From: Prevotella sp. oral taxon 376
GTDB lineage: Bacteria; Bacteroidota; Bacteroidia; Bacteroidales; Bacteroidaceae
NCBI RefSeq assembly: GCF_003043945.1
Contig: NZ_PYXG01000001.1
Span: 1,600,501-1,664,500, forward strand
Direction: 5' to 3'
Length of the DNA stretch: 64,000 bases
Shown: piece after piece, positions 35,676 through 44,724 of the stretch
How positions within the stretch are numbered: position 1 is the first letter of the stretch
Layout: every line of letters begins with the position of its first letter
The notes under the pieces: generated by a model
Told to the model about the DNA's origin: nothing
The model's database searches: none
Seen by the model: only the letters and a program-made list of their open reading frames with translations
Position numbers and translations under genes: made by a program

Positions 35676-36587
35676 CTACATCATTTTTTCAAAAAAAGTT
35701 TTGAGTTTATCAATTCCTTCTTGAAACTTCTTTTGATTTTGCTTTTTTAGTTTCTCGATATTGAGCAGTTTCCACTGTACGGATGGGTATTTGCTCAAAT
35801 CACCAGCACAACATAGTTCCCATTGCGGGGAGCCTTCTTCAAAAGAAATGATGAAGTCTTTGTCCTCATCGGTAAGGCAGGCATTTACCTTTCTGATAAT
35901 GTCGTTACGCGAGGACTCATAATCCTTATAAGTGAAAGGAATATCGGTCATTCCTTTGAACTGATGTTCAAGAGCCTCCTCCTGATTAATGTCATTAGGA
36001 CAAAGTGATTCTATGATGGGTTTGTCGCTTCCCAGTAAGCACAGAAACAAACCGTCTTTTACTTCATCCAATGTTTCGTCTTTCATGTACTTGCAATCAA
36101 ACAAATCACGTGGGTGTTGGCGACTGAGAGCAGCCGCTATCTTACCTCCATATAGTTGTGGATAAGGTACGATGCGTGCCTTACAGTTAGCTTGAAACTC
36201 ATCTTCCGCCTTTGGGCAGAGGTTCATTACTTCCGCTTCTCCAAGTATGCCACGTTTGGTGCCATTCACTTCGATTTTCACCGTAGTGCCATTGTATGTG
36301 CATTGCAGTTTCCATACATCTGTTTTATGTACCACATGTATTCCCGGTACGGCTCGTTCGATGCTCGTTTTCAAGTCTTGAAGATTCAGATTGATATGTT
36401 CCAAGCTCGTTGAACGCGCCTCCAAGGGAATATAGGTAAGATCTATATCCACAGAATACCGTGGCATGTTCTGATGAAACAAGTTGATAGCCGTACCACC
36501 ATGTACGGCAAAATCTTTGATTCTATAAACCAAGGGCATGATGCGTACCAATAGTGCCACTTGACTTTTATACTGATGATTATTCAT
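35676..36587 (-). CDS. AbiEii-type nucleotidyltransferase toxin
   Basis: 303 residues. The nucleotidyltransferase motif HGGTAINLF followed by YSVDIDLTY (about residues 29-53) is the AbiEii/AbiGii signature, and further motifs (KIEVNGTKRG, YGGKIAAALSRQHPRDLFD) agree. These toxins transfer nucleotides to an RNA acceptor and arrest growth upon phage infection. It overlaps the antitoxin gene by 8 nt. The gene is intact with its catalytic aspartates. Confidence 0.88.
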   Translation of the reverse strand: MNNHQYKSQVALLVRIMPLVYRIKDFAVHGGTAINLFHQNMPRYSVDIDLTYIPLEARSTSLEHINLNLQDLKTSIERAVPGIHVVHKTDVWKLQCTYNGTTVKIEVNGTKRGILGEAEVMNLCPKAEDEFQANCKARIVPYPQLYGGKIAAALSRQHPRDLFDCKYMKDETLDEVKDGLFLCLLGSDKPIIESLCPNDINQEEALEHQFKGMTDIPFTYKDYESSRNDIIRKVNACLTDEDKDFIISFEEGSPQWELCCAGDLSKYPSVQWKLLNIEKLKKQNQKKFQEGIDKLKTFFEKMM

Positions 36588-37344
36588 AGTCGTTCAATTC
36601 TCTGGGGATTGTCATTTTATACTTACTGAGATATACCCCCGACTTTACCAACTGCAATTTTGTAGTTCCCAAATCTATCCTAGATAAGTCTAATTCTTCA
36701 AACCAATAATGGTTTGCTTTTTCTGCCATATATAAGAATAGGCGCTTCATCTTATAGTTCTTGGTTGTTTCCAATAACGATTGAACAACCTCTGAACGCA
36801 ATGTTGTTAGCTGTTCCATTATATAGTACAAGTCCATGTAGTTGTATTGCCGCGGCGATAGTAACAAGCATTCCATAAAAGCCTGTTCTGGAGTAGACGC
36901 GAGTAAATTCCAATCTAAATAAGACAAAGTCGTTATTTGTGCTTGCATAAATGCGTCTGTTTTGAAAAAATGAAAATCACGGTCGAATACGTTAAGCTTC
37001 ATCCATTGAGGCATTCTCTCATTGGTAGCAGTTATCACCAGCAATGGCTTACCCATTGGCACATAATGATTGAAGCCCCATAACTCTAATGCAGAATGAG
37101 CAGCTATACGGAACTTCTTTCCTAACTGTTCATTAAACGACTGCAATGCACCATAGGCAGATAGGTTATCTCCAGTACGGTACATTACACCTCTACATAG
37201 AGGTGTTAACCATCCCGATATGCGGTATCTTTTCAATAGCTGACTGGAATATCCTCGTCCTGTTAGCCATTGAGCAAACAACAATCCGTTTTTTTGTCCT
37301 AATTGGAGCATTTGGTTGATTTTGTTACCTGTAGATACACTCAT
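36580..37344 (-). CDS. AbiEi-family antitoxin
   Basis: 254 residues: an N-terminal winged-helix-like region (about 20-60: WLTGRGYSSQLLKRYRISGWLTPLCRGVM) and the C-terminal AbiEi domain. It is the first gene of the pair and overlaps the toxin start, the normal order for a type IV toxin-antitoxin system. AbiEi proteins bind inverted repeats at their own promoter. A -7 element lies at 37374-37381. Confidence 0.85.
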   Translation of the reverse strand: MSVSTGNKINQMLQLGQKNGLLFAQWLTGRGYSSQLLKRYRISGWLTPLCRGVMYRTGDNLSAYGALQSFNEQLGKKFRIAAHSALELWGFNHYVPMGKPLLVITATNERMPQWMKLNVFDRDFHFFKTDAFMQAQITTLSYLDWNLLASTPEQAFMECLLLSPRQYNYMDLYYIMEQLTTLRSEVVQSLLETTKNYKMKRLFLYMAEKANHYWFEELDLSRIDLGTTKLQLVKSGVYLSKYKMTIPRELNDYE

Positions 37345-37373
37345 AGTTTACTTGCTTGTATTTATTCCAACCG

Positions 37374-37381
37374 CAAAGATA
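37374..37381 (-). promoter_or_regulatory. -7 element of the abiE operon
   Basis: CAAAGATA (TATCTTTG on the minus strand), 29 nt upstream of the AbiEi start. The next 100 bases are AT-rich with partly self-complementary words (AATAGCTTATTGG, AACTAATAGTT) that could be operators. Confidence 0.5.
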
Positions 37382-37542
37382 AGCAAATCATTTCAAATAA
37401 TAGCTTATTGGTTGAAAATAATTCCCATAAATAAACTAATAGTTGATTTACTGTCCTAAAATTTAACTATCTTCTTCATATTCATGTCTATTTTAAGATG
37501 TGCCATAAGTTAGAATTCGGCAATAAACAAATTGCTTGTTGA

Positions 37543-37851
37543 TCACCAACATTCTCGTTTATGAAGCATATCGTCTATCTCGTCACGAAGAAACAGCAGT
37601 CTACCATTCGCTTTGAGATATGGGATCTTTCCTGCCCATACCCAATTGTAAATGGTTTTCTGCTCTACTTTGAGAATCTTCGACACGTCGATTATGTCAA
37701 GATACTCTGGTTTAAGAGGCGGATGAATAGTTGTGTCAACAGATTGCTCTTTCATCACAAGCAGTTGGTCGAGTTTGCTCTCGACAGCTCTCAAGCTGTC
37801 AAACAATCGCTTGCACCAATCGTTCTCTGTTGTCTGTTCTAAGTATGGCAT
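37543..37851 (-). CDS. Helix-turn-helix (excisionase-like) protein
   Basis: 102 residues: a coiled-coil N-terminus (about 12-40) and a MerR/Xis-type HTH ([46 protein letters not shown], about 51-97). It overlaps the 3' end of the primase-helicase gene by 13 nt, so it belongs to that operon. A role in element excision or regulation is likely. Confidence 0.8.
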   Translation of the reverse strand: MPYLEQTTENDWCKRLFDSLRAVESKLDQLLVMKEQSVDTTIHPPLKPEYLDIIDVSKILKVEQKTIYNWVWAGKIPYLKANGRLLFLRDEIDDMLHKRECW

Positions 37852-39905
37852 AGCTCACCCTTTTGATAGTTACCACTTGCGTCCTGCGACAATATACACT
37901 GCTCTTTCATATAGGCAATGTACTTCTTTGCCGTTCGGTCTTTGATTTCCATTTCACGCATCAATACGTCACATAGTTCTTGATATGAGAGTCTTAGCTT
38001 GGTATGGAAAGCTGATTTTACAACAGCCAAAAGTTCATCCGTCTTACGCTTTTCTTTATCCTCTTTCGACTTCTCTCCACGATAGACGTGCATATCCGCA
38101 TCTTTGTCCCAGCCGAAAAGCATCATCGGCACATCGAGCGGACTGCCGTCACGCACCTTCAGAGCTTTTACAACCGAATATTCAGGGTTATCGTCTTTCT
38201 CTATGGAGAGAATACCTGCTGCCTTGCGCTGTAATTCGGAACCAATATGTCCACGCAACTTAATACCGTTAGGGACAAAATGGAGCACACAGATGATGCA
38301 AGTATTATAGATTCCTGCCAAACGATAGAGTTCATCCACAATGGCTATACTCTCCGTTTCGTCATTGGCAGATCGTATCAAGTCTGCAATGCCGTCAATT
38401 ACCACAAGATGTATTCCTCCGTGCTTATGGTGAAACAAGTCCATACTCTCACGAATAATTTTCAATCTATCTTTACGAGAAAGTGAAGCCAAATAAAGAG
38501 AATGGTAGAACTCTGGTACAGACGTGACTCCTGCCCGACGAAGTGTCTTCCCCAAATTCTTATGCAACTGTGCTTCTGATTGCTCTGTGTCGTAATGGAG
38601 TACAGCTAATCTTTTGGGGTTGGCGGTTACCTCCAATCCCAAAGTTTGTTCTGGTTGTAAGCGTTCTGCACCAAGAGTACCGGCAAGAATGGCAGCAATG
38701 TAGTTGCTTTTGCCTGTTCCTTCTCCGCCAGTGATGCAGAACAGATTATCCTGTGTACCGAGGGGTACGCCGTTTACTGCTACCACCGACTTCGAGGCAT
38801 CGGGAGGATTGTCATAGTCTATTTCACAAGATTGCAATATCATCATCGTCTGTGCATACATTTGGGTAAACATATCAGAAAGCAGTGCCTTTAAACCTTC
38901 CGAACCATTGCCTAAGGCAAAGTAATCGGAAATATCCTTTTCTGTTTTTGTGCCTTGTAAGGGCAATGTTAAGTGAAGCACCTTAAACTTGGATAGAGCT
39001 TCGACTTGTCGTTTAGTTTCTCTTAATCCTGTTTCATCCGTATCATACAATATAATTAGATGTCGAAAACGGAGCAATAGTCCCTCAATGATATTCTCTG
39101 GTATCTGTGCTGTCTCGCTGTTGAAACAGATGGCATTGAATCCATGAGCCGAGAGTGAAAGCACATCCTTCTCTCCCCCCGTAATGAATATCATATCGCC
39201 TTTGCAGGGCAACTGCTCAAAACCAAACACATAGTCATCCACCTCCTTGCCTCCATAGAGGAAGCGCAATTTACTATTGGGACGATAAACTTTCACAAAC
39301 CTGCCAAGGCAATAAGCAAACATAGGCTCTTCTCGCGTAGAAACAAGTGAGAATGGCTTGCCCTGACTTGAAACGGATTCATAGCGTGCTAATGATTTAA
39401 CATGGAAGCGTAGCAAAGTCCTGGTATCAATGCCGTATCGTCGCCAATAATTTCGTTCCTCTTCTCCAAAGGGCTGTTCGATATATGTAAACCACTTCTC
39501 GCTTGTCATGGAAGTATTAAGGTCGGGTGGAGGTAATATAGGCTGCTTTGAAGGTTTTATTAAGACAGGTCGCTTATTACCGTATTCTTTTCTTTCTTCA
39601 AGACGAATATTGAGTTGTAAATCTCTGATGATTGTTTCAAGAACATTCATAAAATCTTTTCTCACGTCCAAACCGAGCATAGTTGCAGCAAACCAGAAAC
39701 AATCACCTGAGTAGGCGTCATTGCCAAAGTCCTTCATGCGGTAGCAGCCAGACTTATTATCGAGGTAGATATTGCATGATGCACGCCTATCGTCATACAA
39801 TGGATTACGGAAGTTGCGCTTGGGTACAAAGTTGATGGGCATGTAGAAGCAGAACACCTCCAGTCCTTTGTTCGTTCGGCTTAGTATTTCTTCTTTGATG
39901 TTCAT
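37839..39905 (-). CDS. Bifunctional primase-helicase of a mobile element
   Basis: 688 residues: an N-terminal primase-like region (about 1-150), a Toprim domain with GEKD (244-247) and LYDTDETG (286-293), then a RecA/RepA-type ATPase with Walker [10 protein letters not shown] (392-400) and [10 protein letters not shown] as Walker B. Such proteins start replication of plasmids, phage and integrated elements. It is intact and overlaps both neighbours. The N-terminal zinc-finger cysteines of DnaG are not evident. Confidence 0.85.
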   Translation of the reverse strand: MNIKEEILSRTNKGLEVFCFYMPINFVPKRNFRNPLYDDRRASCNIYLDNKSGCYRMKDFGNDAYSGDCFWFAATMLGLDVRKDFMNVLETIIRDLQLNIRLEERKEYGNKRPVLIKPSKQPILPPPDLNTSMTSEKWFTYIEQPFGEEERNYWRRYGIDTRTLLRFHVKSLARYESVSSQGKPFSLVSTREEPMFAYCLGRFVKVYRPNSKLRFLYGGKEVDDYVFGFEQLPCKGDMIFITGGEKDVLSLSAHGFNAICFNSETAQIPENIIEGLLLRFRHLIILYDTDETGLRETKRQVEALSKFKVLHLTLPLQGTKTEKDISDYFALGNGSEGLKALLSDMFTQMYAQTMMILQSCEIDYDNPPDASKSVVAVNGVPLGTQDNLFCITGGEGTGKSNYIAAILAGTLGAERLQPEQTLGLEVTANPKRLAVLHYDTEQSEAQLHKNLGKTLRRAGVTSVPEFYHSLYLASLSRKDRLKIIRESMDLFHHKHGGIHLVVIDGIADLIRSANDETESIAIVDELYRLAGIYNTCIICVLHFVPNGIKLRGHIGSELQRKAAGILSIEKDDNPEYSVVKALKVRDGSPLDVPMMLFGWDKDADMHVYRGEKSKEDKEKRKTDELLAVVKSAFHTKLRLSYQELCDVLMREMEIKDRTAKKYIAYMKEQCILSQDASGNYQKGELCHT

Positions 39906-40300
39906 AATTCTTCAAATAAGGTTTGAGAATCCCCCATGTAGCCTTTAAGGACACCATCTTTGTAGGCGTTCAGACGTTGTAATGCCTCCAAGCGGCGAAA
40001 GCCCTTGAATGTAGCCCTGCCCGTCTTTACCGAAAGGTAGAGTCCCTTGAATGGATAGACCACATGATTACTTGATACATATCGGTAAGGAATAGAGTTA
40101 GCCTCCCGCCATCTGGCAAGTGATGCCTTTGATATACCAAGCAGATGCAAGACATCTGCCGTACTTAACTCTATTTTCTCTTCTAATACAGAGTAGTCAC
40201 GCTTTAGCTCTCTGATAAAGCAGGCTATCTGCCTGAACTCTTCGCGAAGAGTTTGAAGCTCATCCATTAGGGAGCGTGTTTCATGGTTTTCCATCATCAT
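39902..40300 (-). CDS. Helix-turn-helix protein of the island replication operon
   Basis: 132 residues: a coiled-coil start (DELQTLREEFRQIACFIRELKRDYSVLEEKI) and an HTH (STADVLHLLGISKASLARWREANSIPYRYV, about 46-75). It overlaps the primase-helicase start by 4 nt. It may be the initiator or regulator paired with that enzyme. The specific family is not known. Confidence 0.7.
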   Translation of the reverse strand: MMMENHETRSLMDELQTLREEFRQIACFIRELKRDYSVLEEKIELSTADVLHLLGISKASLARWREANSIPYRYVSSNHVVYPFKGLYLSVKTGRATFKGFRRLEALQRLNAYKDGVLKGYMGDSQTLFEEL

Positions 40301-40760
40301 TAAGTAAGTTTTGGCAAAGTTCTACAATAGCTGACAGAAAGGGGTTCATCAGGTTCTCCTTGTCGTGTCTTGTTAGATGCCCTTTGAACTCTTCCATGAA
40401 GTTCACTATCTTCATTCCATCACTTGGCATAACCTTCATTAAAACCTTGATCAGTTCATCCAGTTTAATTGTTTCATAAAGATTCTTCACATGGGCTTTG
40501 GGTTTGGTCATCGACTCTATGGTTCCCAAAGGCAGATGTATGATTAGAACTTCTTTTCCTAAACCTGCTGCACATTTCCGATATGTGCTGATTCTGATGT
40601 CCTTTTCCATTTTGCAAGCCTTTAGGAAATTTGAATACTCGATGCTACTTGTATGAGCAGCATCTTTTGCATTGACGCATGAAAGAGCTAAAGTTTCAAG
40701 CGTAGGACAACCGATGTACAGGTGTCCCTTTTGTTCTGAGTTGCTGTTTTTGTTTGCCAT
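40281..40760 (-). CDS. Hypothetical protein at the head of the island operon
   Basis: 159 residues, soluble, no domain that I recognise. The N-terminal half contains LYIGCPTLETLALSCVNAKDAAHTSSIEYSNFLKACKMEKDIRIS, the rest is helical. It overlaps the next gene by 20 nt and is the first gene of the operon. Only the operon context suggests a role in replication or control of the island. Confidence 0.6.
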   Translation of the reverse strand: MANKNSNSEQKGHLYIGCPTLETLALSCVNAKDAAHTSSIEYSNFLKACKMEKDIRISTYRKCAAGLGKEVLIIHLPLGTIESMTKPKAHVKNLYETIKLDELIKVLMKVMPSDGMKIVNFMEEFKGHLTRHDKENLMNPFLSAIVELCQNLLNDDGKP

Positions 40761-40901
40761 AATACATTGAACTATAATGATTATGGCTGCAAAGTTCCTA
40801 ATGAAATGAGCTTTTAACGGAATATCAAAATACCATTATCTGGTAATATAATACCATTTTATATATTGATTATCTGCAGTATATCACAAGTGGCAAGGCT
40901 C

Positions 40902-40954
40902 TTCAGTGCACGGTGCAAGCCTATATATAGATAGGTCTTGCACCATGCACTGAA
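40902..40954. repeat. Long hairpin near the end of the tmRNA island
   Basis: The arm TTCAGTGCACGGTGCAAG-CCTAT pairs with ATAGGTCTTGCACCATGCACTGAA (one mismatch, one bulge, about 22 bp) across a 6-nt AT loop (ATATAG). There is no T-tract, so it is not a simple terminator. It may be a protein-binding site or a single-strand hairpin used by the element. Confidence 0.7.
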
Positions 40955-40996
40955 AAATTGTAGCCACAAGCTTTCTAAAACATTTTTAGTCAAATA

Positions 40997-41028
40997 TTTG
41001 GAAGATGTATCATCTTTTTGTAACTTTG
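40997..41028 (+). promoter_or_regulatory. Strong Bacteroidales promoter with no gene downstream
   Basis: TTTG (40997-41000), 20 nt, then TAACTTTG (41021-41028), an exact match to the consensus spacing. It points to a gap that ends at the hairpin at 41184-41218. A short RNA of about 185 nt could be made. Confidence 0.5.
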
Positions 41029-41157
41029 AACCCGAAAACAAGAAGTCTATGCTACTTCTGTGCGTTCTCTCAAAAATATCTGAAATGGCTACAGATTGGC
41101 TACAGTAAAAATTGAGGTTCGGCTAAATTTCTGAATATCAAGGACTGATATAGGTAA

Positions 41158-41179
41158 GTTCATTTCCCTCCAGGTCCAC
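41158..41179 (+). other. Candidate right attachment site of the tmRNA island
   Basis: GTTCATTTCCCTCCAGGTCC followed by AC resembles the T-arm and acceptor of a tRNA-like 3' end and matches 35431-35452 at 15 of 22 positions. Base composition changes from AT-rich to GC-rich just beyond it. Confidence 0.3.
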
Positions 41180-41183
41180 AGGA

Positions 41184-41218
41184 AGAAATGGCGGTGTCCT
41201 TTAGGAGCCGCCATTTCT
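41184..41218 (-). terminator. Hairpin terminator between the island and the core chromosome
   Basis: AGAAATGGCGG pairs perfectly with CCGCCATTTCT (11 bp, loop 13 nt). It can serve transcription from either side. The T-tract is weak on both strands. Confidence 0.5.
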
Positions 41219-41307
41219 TATGGATATTGCCGCTTGATTGTTTTTGAGGTGGGAGGAAATGGGCCCCGGGAGGTGGATGGGGGCGACAGGGCAGGGCGCT
41301 TCTGGCC

Positions 41308-41904
41308 TCACGGGCGGAACTCGATGTCCGCCACCCGGTTGATCTCGTCGTGCCTGAAGCAGTGCGGCTGGTGGTCGTTGATGATGCCGATGGCCTGGAG
41401 GTGAGAATAGGTAATCACGGTGCCCACATATCTGAATCCCCGTTTCCGGAGGTCTTTCGCCACGAGGTCGGAAAGCTCGTTCCTGACGGGAGCTTCGCCC
41501 TGGTGCGACTTGTAGACCAGCGTTTTGCCTTGGGTGAACGACCAAATATAGCGGTCGAAGCTGCCGAACTCGTTCCTGACCCTGATGAAGCAGGCGGCGT
41601 TTGAGATCACGGCCTCGATTTTCCGGCGGGAGCGGATCATGCCTTCGGTGCCCATGATGCGCTCGATGTCTGACTCTCCGAAGCGCGAAACTTGCTCGAA
41701 GTCGAAGTCGGCGAAACACTTGCGGAAAACCTCCTGCTTGCGGAGCATCAGCTCGAAGCTGAGCCCGCACGACAGGCATTCCATCAGGAGAAACTCATAG
41801 TGGCGCCGGTCGTCGTGCACGGGATTGCCCCATACATGGTCGTGATAGTCCTGATAGACTCCCGGATGGCGGTTCCACGCCCAGTTGCATCTTTCTTTAT
41901 TCAT
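41308..41904 (-). CDS. tag: DNA-3-methyladenine glycosylase I
   Basis: 198 residues with the family N-terminus (RCNWAWNRHPGVYQDYHDHVWG) supplying the zinc ligands Cys and His. The catalytic pocket region is FELMLRKQEVFRKCFADFDF, and the C-terminal VGTVITYSHLQAIGIINDH...HCF supplies the remaining zinc ligands. It removes 3-methyladenine from alkylated DNA. It is the last gene of a four-gene minus-strand group. Confidence 0.93.
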   Translation of the reverse strand: MNKERCNWAWNRHPGVYQDYHDHVWGNPVHDDRRHYEFLLMECLSCGLSFELMLRKQEVFRKCFADFDFEQVSRFGESDIERIMGTEGMIRSRRKIEAVISNAACFIRVRNEFGSFDRYIWSFTQGKTLVYKSHQGEAPVRNELSDLVAKDLRKRGFRYVGTVITYSHLQAIGIINDHQPHCFRHDEINRVADIEFRP

Positions 41905-41919
41905 GTTTCTTGCGGCTGT

Positions 41920-42738
41920 TCAGAGGCCCCGGGCCCTGTAGATGCGCTCCTTGGCGTCGTTGATTTCCTGAAATTTCTTTTCCGCCGCCTTCTTGATATC
42001 TTCCCCGAGGGTGGCCACACGGTCGGGATGGTGGCGCAGGGCCATTCTCCGATAGGCGTCCTTCACCTGGCTGTCGGTTGCGGTGGAGGCGACGCCGAGC
42101 ACACGGTAGGCCGACTCGAGGTCTTTCTGCCCGAGGTTGAGCATGGAGTCGAGGTCGGCCGCGGAGAGGTTGAGATGCTGCGCCACCTCCCTGAGCGCGT
42201 CGATTTCGGAGGCATCGACATGACTGTCGGCCCGGGCTATCATGAGCAGGAAGTCGAGCAGTTGCAGCCGCTGCCCGTAGCTCATGTTGGCCGCGATCTG
42301 CCGGCAGCACTTGCGGATGGTGTCGCCGTATTCGTAGGAGCCCATCTTTTTCGCCTCCTCGAAGAGACGGAGGAGTATCTGCTCGCCCTGCTTCACGGCA
42401 GTCTCGCCGAAGTTCCGGCGGAGGAACTGCCTCACGAGCTCCATCTCGGAGTGCATGATCCTGCCGTCGGCCCGGATGATGTAGGAGGCCAGGACGAGCA
42501 GGGAGAAGAGGAAGCTGTTGCGCTCGCCCTCGTAGGTCCTGCGCTGCCGGTAGGTGTGTTGCCGGTCTTGGGAATAGCCGTCGTGGGCGTTGCCGCTTGA
42601 AGAGGTGTTGTCGGCGGTGTTCACGGAGTTGAGTCCTGCGTCGAAGAGCGCGCCAAGGGCGAAGCCCGCCAGTGCGCCGAGCGGTCCTCCGCCCATGATG
42701 AATCCTAAGAAGCCGCCGATCCATTTGCCTGTTGCCAT
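41920..42738 (-). CDS. TerB-like/J-domain co-chaperone (DjlA-like)
   Basis: 272 residues: a glycine-rich hydrophobic N-terminus (about 5-30), a TerB-like helical domain (about 65-175) and a J domain with the HPD motif (RHHPDR) and closing FQEINDAKERIYRARGL. This is the DjlA arrangement. It would stimulate DnaK at the membrane. I chose ATG 42738 (MATGKWIGGFLG), since upstream codons do not fit the family. Confidence 0.88.
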   Translation of the reverse strand: MATGKWIGGFLGFIMGGGPLGALAGFALGALFDAGLNSVNTADNTSSSGNAHDGYSQDRQHTYRQRRTYEGERNSFLFSLLVLASYIIRADGRIMHSEMELVRQFLRRNFGETAVKQGEQILLRLFEEAKKMGSYEYGDTIRKCCRQIAANMSYGQRLQLLDFLLMIARADSHVDASEIDALREVAQHLNLSAADLDSMLNLGQKDLESAYRVLGVASTATDSQVKDAYRRMALRHHPDRVATLGEDIKKAAEKKFQEINDAKERIYRARGL

Positions 42739-42852
42739 GTCCTGATGTCTTTGTGCGAGGGGCCCGGAAGGCCCCCGCTGGTTTTGTCTGTGGAATATAA
42801 CTGCCTGCAAATCTACTGCTTTTTTGCAGATTCGGGCAGGTGATAAGGAAGA

Positions 42853-43179
42853 TTAACGATTGTCGCCGTTCCCGTGGAGCATGTCGCGCTCGTCGCGCGA
42901 CTGGATTTTCTCGAGGTTGAGCCGTGCGATGTCGTCGAGCCGGTAGCCCATGTCTCCGGCAATGGCGGAGACATACCACAGCACATCCCCCAGCTCCTTG
43001 GCAATCTCGAGTTTCTCGTCCTCGTCGAAGACTCCGTCGTTGTCTCGGATGGTTTTCTTCACTTTCTCGGCCACCTCGCCGGTTTCTCCCGCAAGGCCGA
43101 TGAGCGGATAGACCATGCGCAGCTCCCGGGGGTAAACGGAGGTCTTGCCGGCTGCTTCCTGATATTCGTTGAATGTCAT
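42853..43179 (-). CDS. MazG-like nucleotide pyrophosphohydrolase
   Basis: 108 residues: GLAGETGEVAEKVKK and KELGDVLWYVSAIAGDMG give the ExxE...ExxD metal-binding pattern of the all-alpha NTP pyrophosphatase family. It probably hydrolyses non-canonical nucleotides. It overlaps the upstream gene by 4 nt. Confidence 0.88.
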   Translation of the reverse strand: MTFNEYQEAAGKTSVYPRELRMVYPLIGLAGETGEVAEKVKKTIRDNDGVFDEDEKLEIAKELGDVLWYVSAIAGDMGYRLDDIARLNLEKIQSRDERDMLHGNGDNR

Positions 43180-43637
43180 GTCTGTTGGATATTTTGATAG
43201 TCTGGAATCTCTTCTAAATATAAATATTCTTGATGGTCATAATCCATCTTGCAACAGTAGCTCTGCATGCCGTTGCTGACCACGAGATAGTCTACATGCA
43301 GCAGCAGGTTGTATGCGCCGACCTGTTCGAAGGCCTTCTGCGTGAGCGGGATGTCGGGAGCCTTGTATTCAATGATCATGCGGGGGTGGAGCCTGGTGTC
43401 ATAGAGCACGGTGTCGGCGCGGAGCTTCTTGCCGTTGCCCACCTGCAGGTTCACCTCGTTCGCGAGTAGGGAAGAGGGATAGCCCCGGTGCTCGATGAGG
43501 TAATGGACGAAGTGCTGCCTTACCCATTCTTCGGGGGTCAGCGCGACATATCTCCTGCGCAGGACATCCCAGATGGCGGGCTTTTCCGTCGTGCCCGATA
43601 ATTTTATTTGGAAATCAGGGAGGTTTAATCGAATCAT
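43176..43637 (-). CDS. Stand-alone HsdR N-terminal-domain protein
   Basis: 153 residues with the type I restriction enzyme R N-terminal fold. RADTVLYDTRLHPRMIIEYKAPD shows Asp and Glu-x-Lys in the PD-(D/E)xK arrangement. There is no helicase domain and no partner hsd gene nearby. The family is widespread in Bacteroidetes next to holA, where its role is unknown. It is divergent from holA and overlaps the MazG-like gene. Confidence 0.85.
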   Translation of the reverse strand: MIRLNLPDFQIKLSGTTEKPAIWDVLRRRYVALTPEEWVRQHFVHYLIEHRGYPSSLLANEVNLQVGNGKKLRADTVLYDTRLHPRMIIEYKAPDIPLTQKAFEQVGAYNLLLHVDYLVVSNGMQSYCCKMDYDHQEYLYLEEIPDYQNIQQT

Positions 43638-43642
43638 TTTAT

Positions 43643-43669
43643 TATCTTTGCATATACCTTACAAAGGTA
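43643..43669. promoter_or_regulatory. Divergent promoters of holA and the HsdR_N-mazG-djlA-tag group
   Basis: TATCTTTG at 43643-43650 points right to holA. CAAAGGTA at 43662-43669 (TACCTTTG on the minus strand) points left. The two -7 elements are 11 nt apart, so the two directions likely compete. Confidence 0.6.
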
Positions 43670-43695
43670 GGAAAAATAATCGATAATCCTCGACA

Positions 43696-44724
43696 ATGGC
43701 TGAAAGAAAGAGTGCATCCGCTACATATGATTCCATCATGGGGGACCTGAGGGCTCGCAAATTCTCACCTATTTATATATTAATGGGCGAGGAGGCGTAT
43801 TATATCGACAAGATTTCGGACTATATAGCGGAAAATGTGCTCCAGCCGGAAGAGCGCGACTTCAACCAGACGGTTCTTTTCGGGGCAGATGTGTCGGCTT
43901 CACAACTGGTCGACCTTGCCAAGGGATATCCCATGATGGCTCAATATCGCGTGATTATCGTGAAGGAAGCCCAGAACCTGAAGGCTACGGAGCCCCTTGA
44001 AAAGTATCTCGATAGCCCCGTCCCGTCTACGATTCTCGTTCTTTGCCATAAGAATGGCAGCATCGACAAGCGTAAGAAGATCGTTCCGAAGGCCGCTGCC
44101 GTAGGGGTGGTGTTTGAAAGCAACAAAATGCGCGAGGCTGATCTTCCCCGGTTTGTGGAGAATTACCTGAAGCAACACGGGGCCTCCATCGACCCGAAAG
44201 CGGCATTTATGGTGGCCGATCATATCGGTACGGATTTGAGTAGGCTGATTTCCGAACTAGACAAGGTCCTGATTTCTCTGTCGGAGGAGAAGCGAGTTAC
44301 CCCCGAAATCGTGGAAAGACAAATCGGGGTGAGCAAGGACTTCAATCCGTTTGAACTGAGAAATGCCATCGTAAACAGGAATATTTACAAGGCAAATCAG
44401 ATTATCAAATACTTTGACAAAAACCCAAAGGCAGGTTCCCTGTATGCATTCCTGCCTCTGCTCTTCAATTATTTCCAGAATCTGATGATAGCTTATTATG
44501 CCCCGCAGAAAACCAGCCGGGATTCTGTAGCCCAGTTTCTGGATTTGAGATCGGGGTGGGCGGCTACTGACTACATGACCGGAATGAGAAATTATTCGGG
44601 TATGAAGACCATGCAGATCATTCATAAGTTTAGAGAGATAGATGCCAAAAGTAAGGGTCTGGATAACCCAAATACTCCTCCCGGAGACCTGATGAAGGAG
44701 CTAATTTTCTTCATTTTGCACTAA
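43696..44724 (+). CDS. holA: DNA polymerase III subunit delta
   Basis: 342 residues, the normal length. The N-terminal part (FSPIYILMGEEAYYIDKISDYIAENVL) and the middle (LSRLISELDKVLISLSEEKRVTPEIVERQIGVSKDFNPFELRNAIVNRN) are characteristic of HolA. It is the clamp-loader subunit that opens the sliding clamp. The start is 46 nt downstream of a -7 element. Family assignment is secure. Confidence 0.93.
   Translation: MAERKSASATYDSIMGDLRARKFSPIYILMGEEAYYIDKISDYIAENVLQPEERDFNQTVLFGADVSASQLVDLAKGYPMMAQYRVIIVKEAQNLKATEPLEKYLDSPVPSTILVLCHKNGSIDKRKKIVPKAAAVGVVFESNKMREADLPRFVENYLKQHGASIDPKAAFMVADHIGTDLSRLISELDKVLISLSEEKRVTPEIVERQIGVSKDFNPFELRNAIVNRNIYKANQIIKYFDKNPKAGSLYAFLPLLFNYFQNLMIAYYAPQKTSRDSVAQFLDLRSGWAATDYMTGMRNYSGMKTMQIIHKFREIDAKSKGLDNPNTPPGDLMKELIFFILH

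Noticed and set aside
40859..41041. A 60-codon minus-strand frame over the long hairpin
   Set aside because: Its sequence is dictated by the hairpin, it has no start context, and the hairpin itself explains the conservation of letters.
41897..42979. A long minus-strand frame overlapping the J-domain gene in another phase
   Set aside because: Arg/His/Pro-rich sequence typical of an out-of-phase reading of GC-rich genes. The J-domain protein in the other phase is clear.
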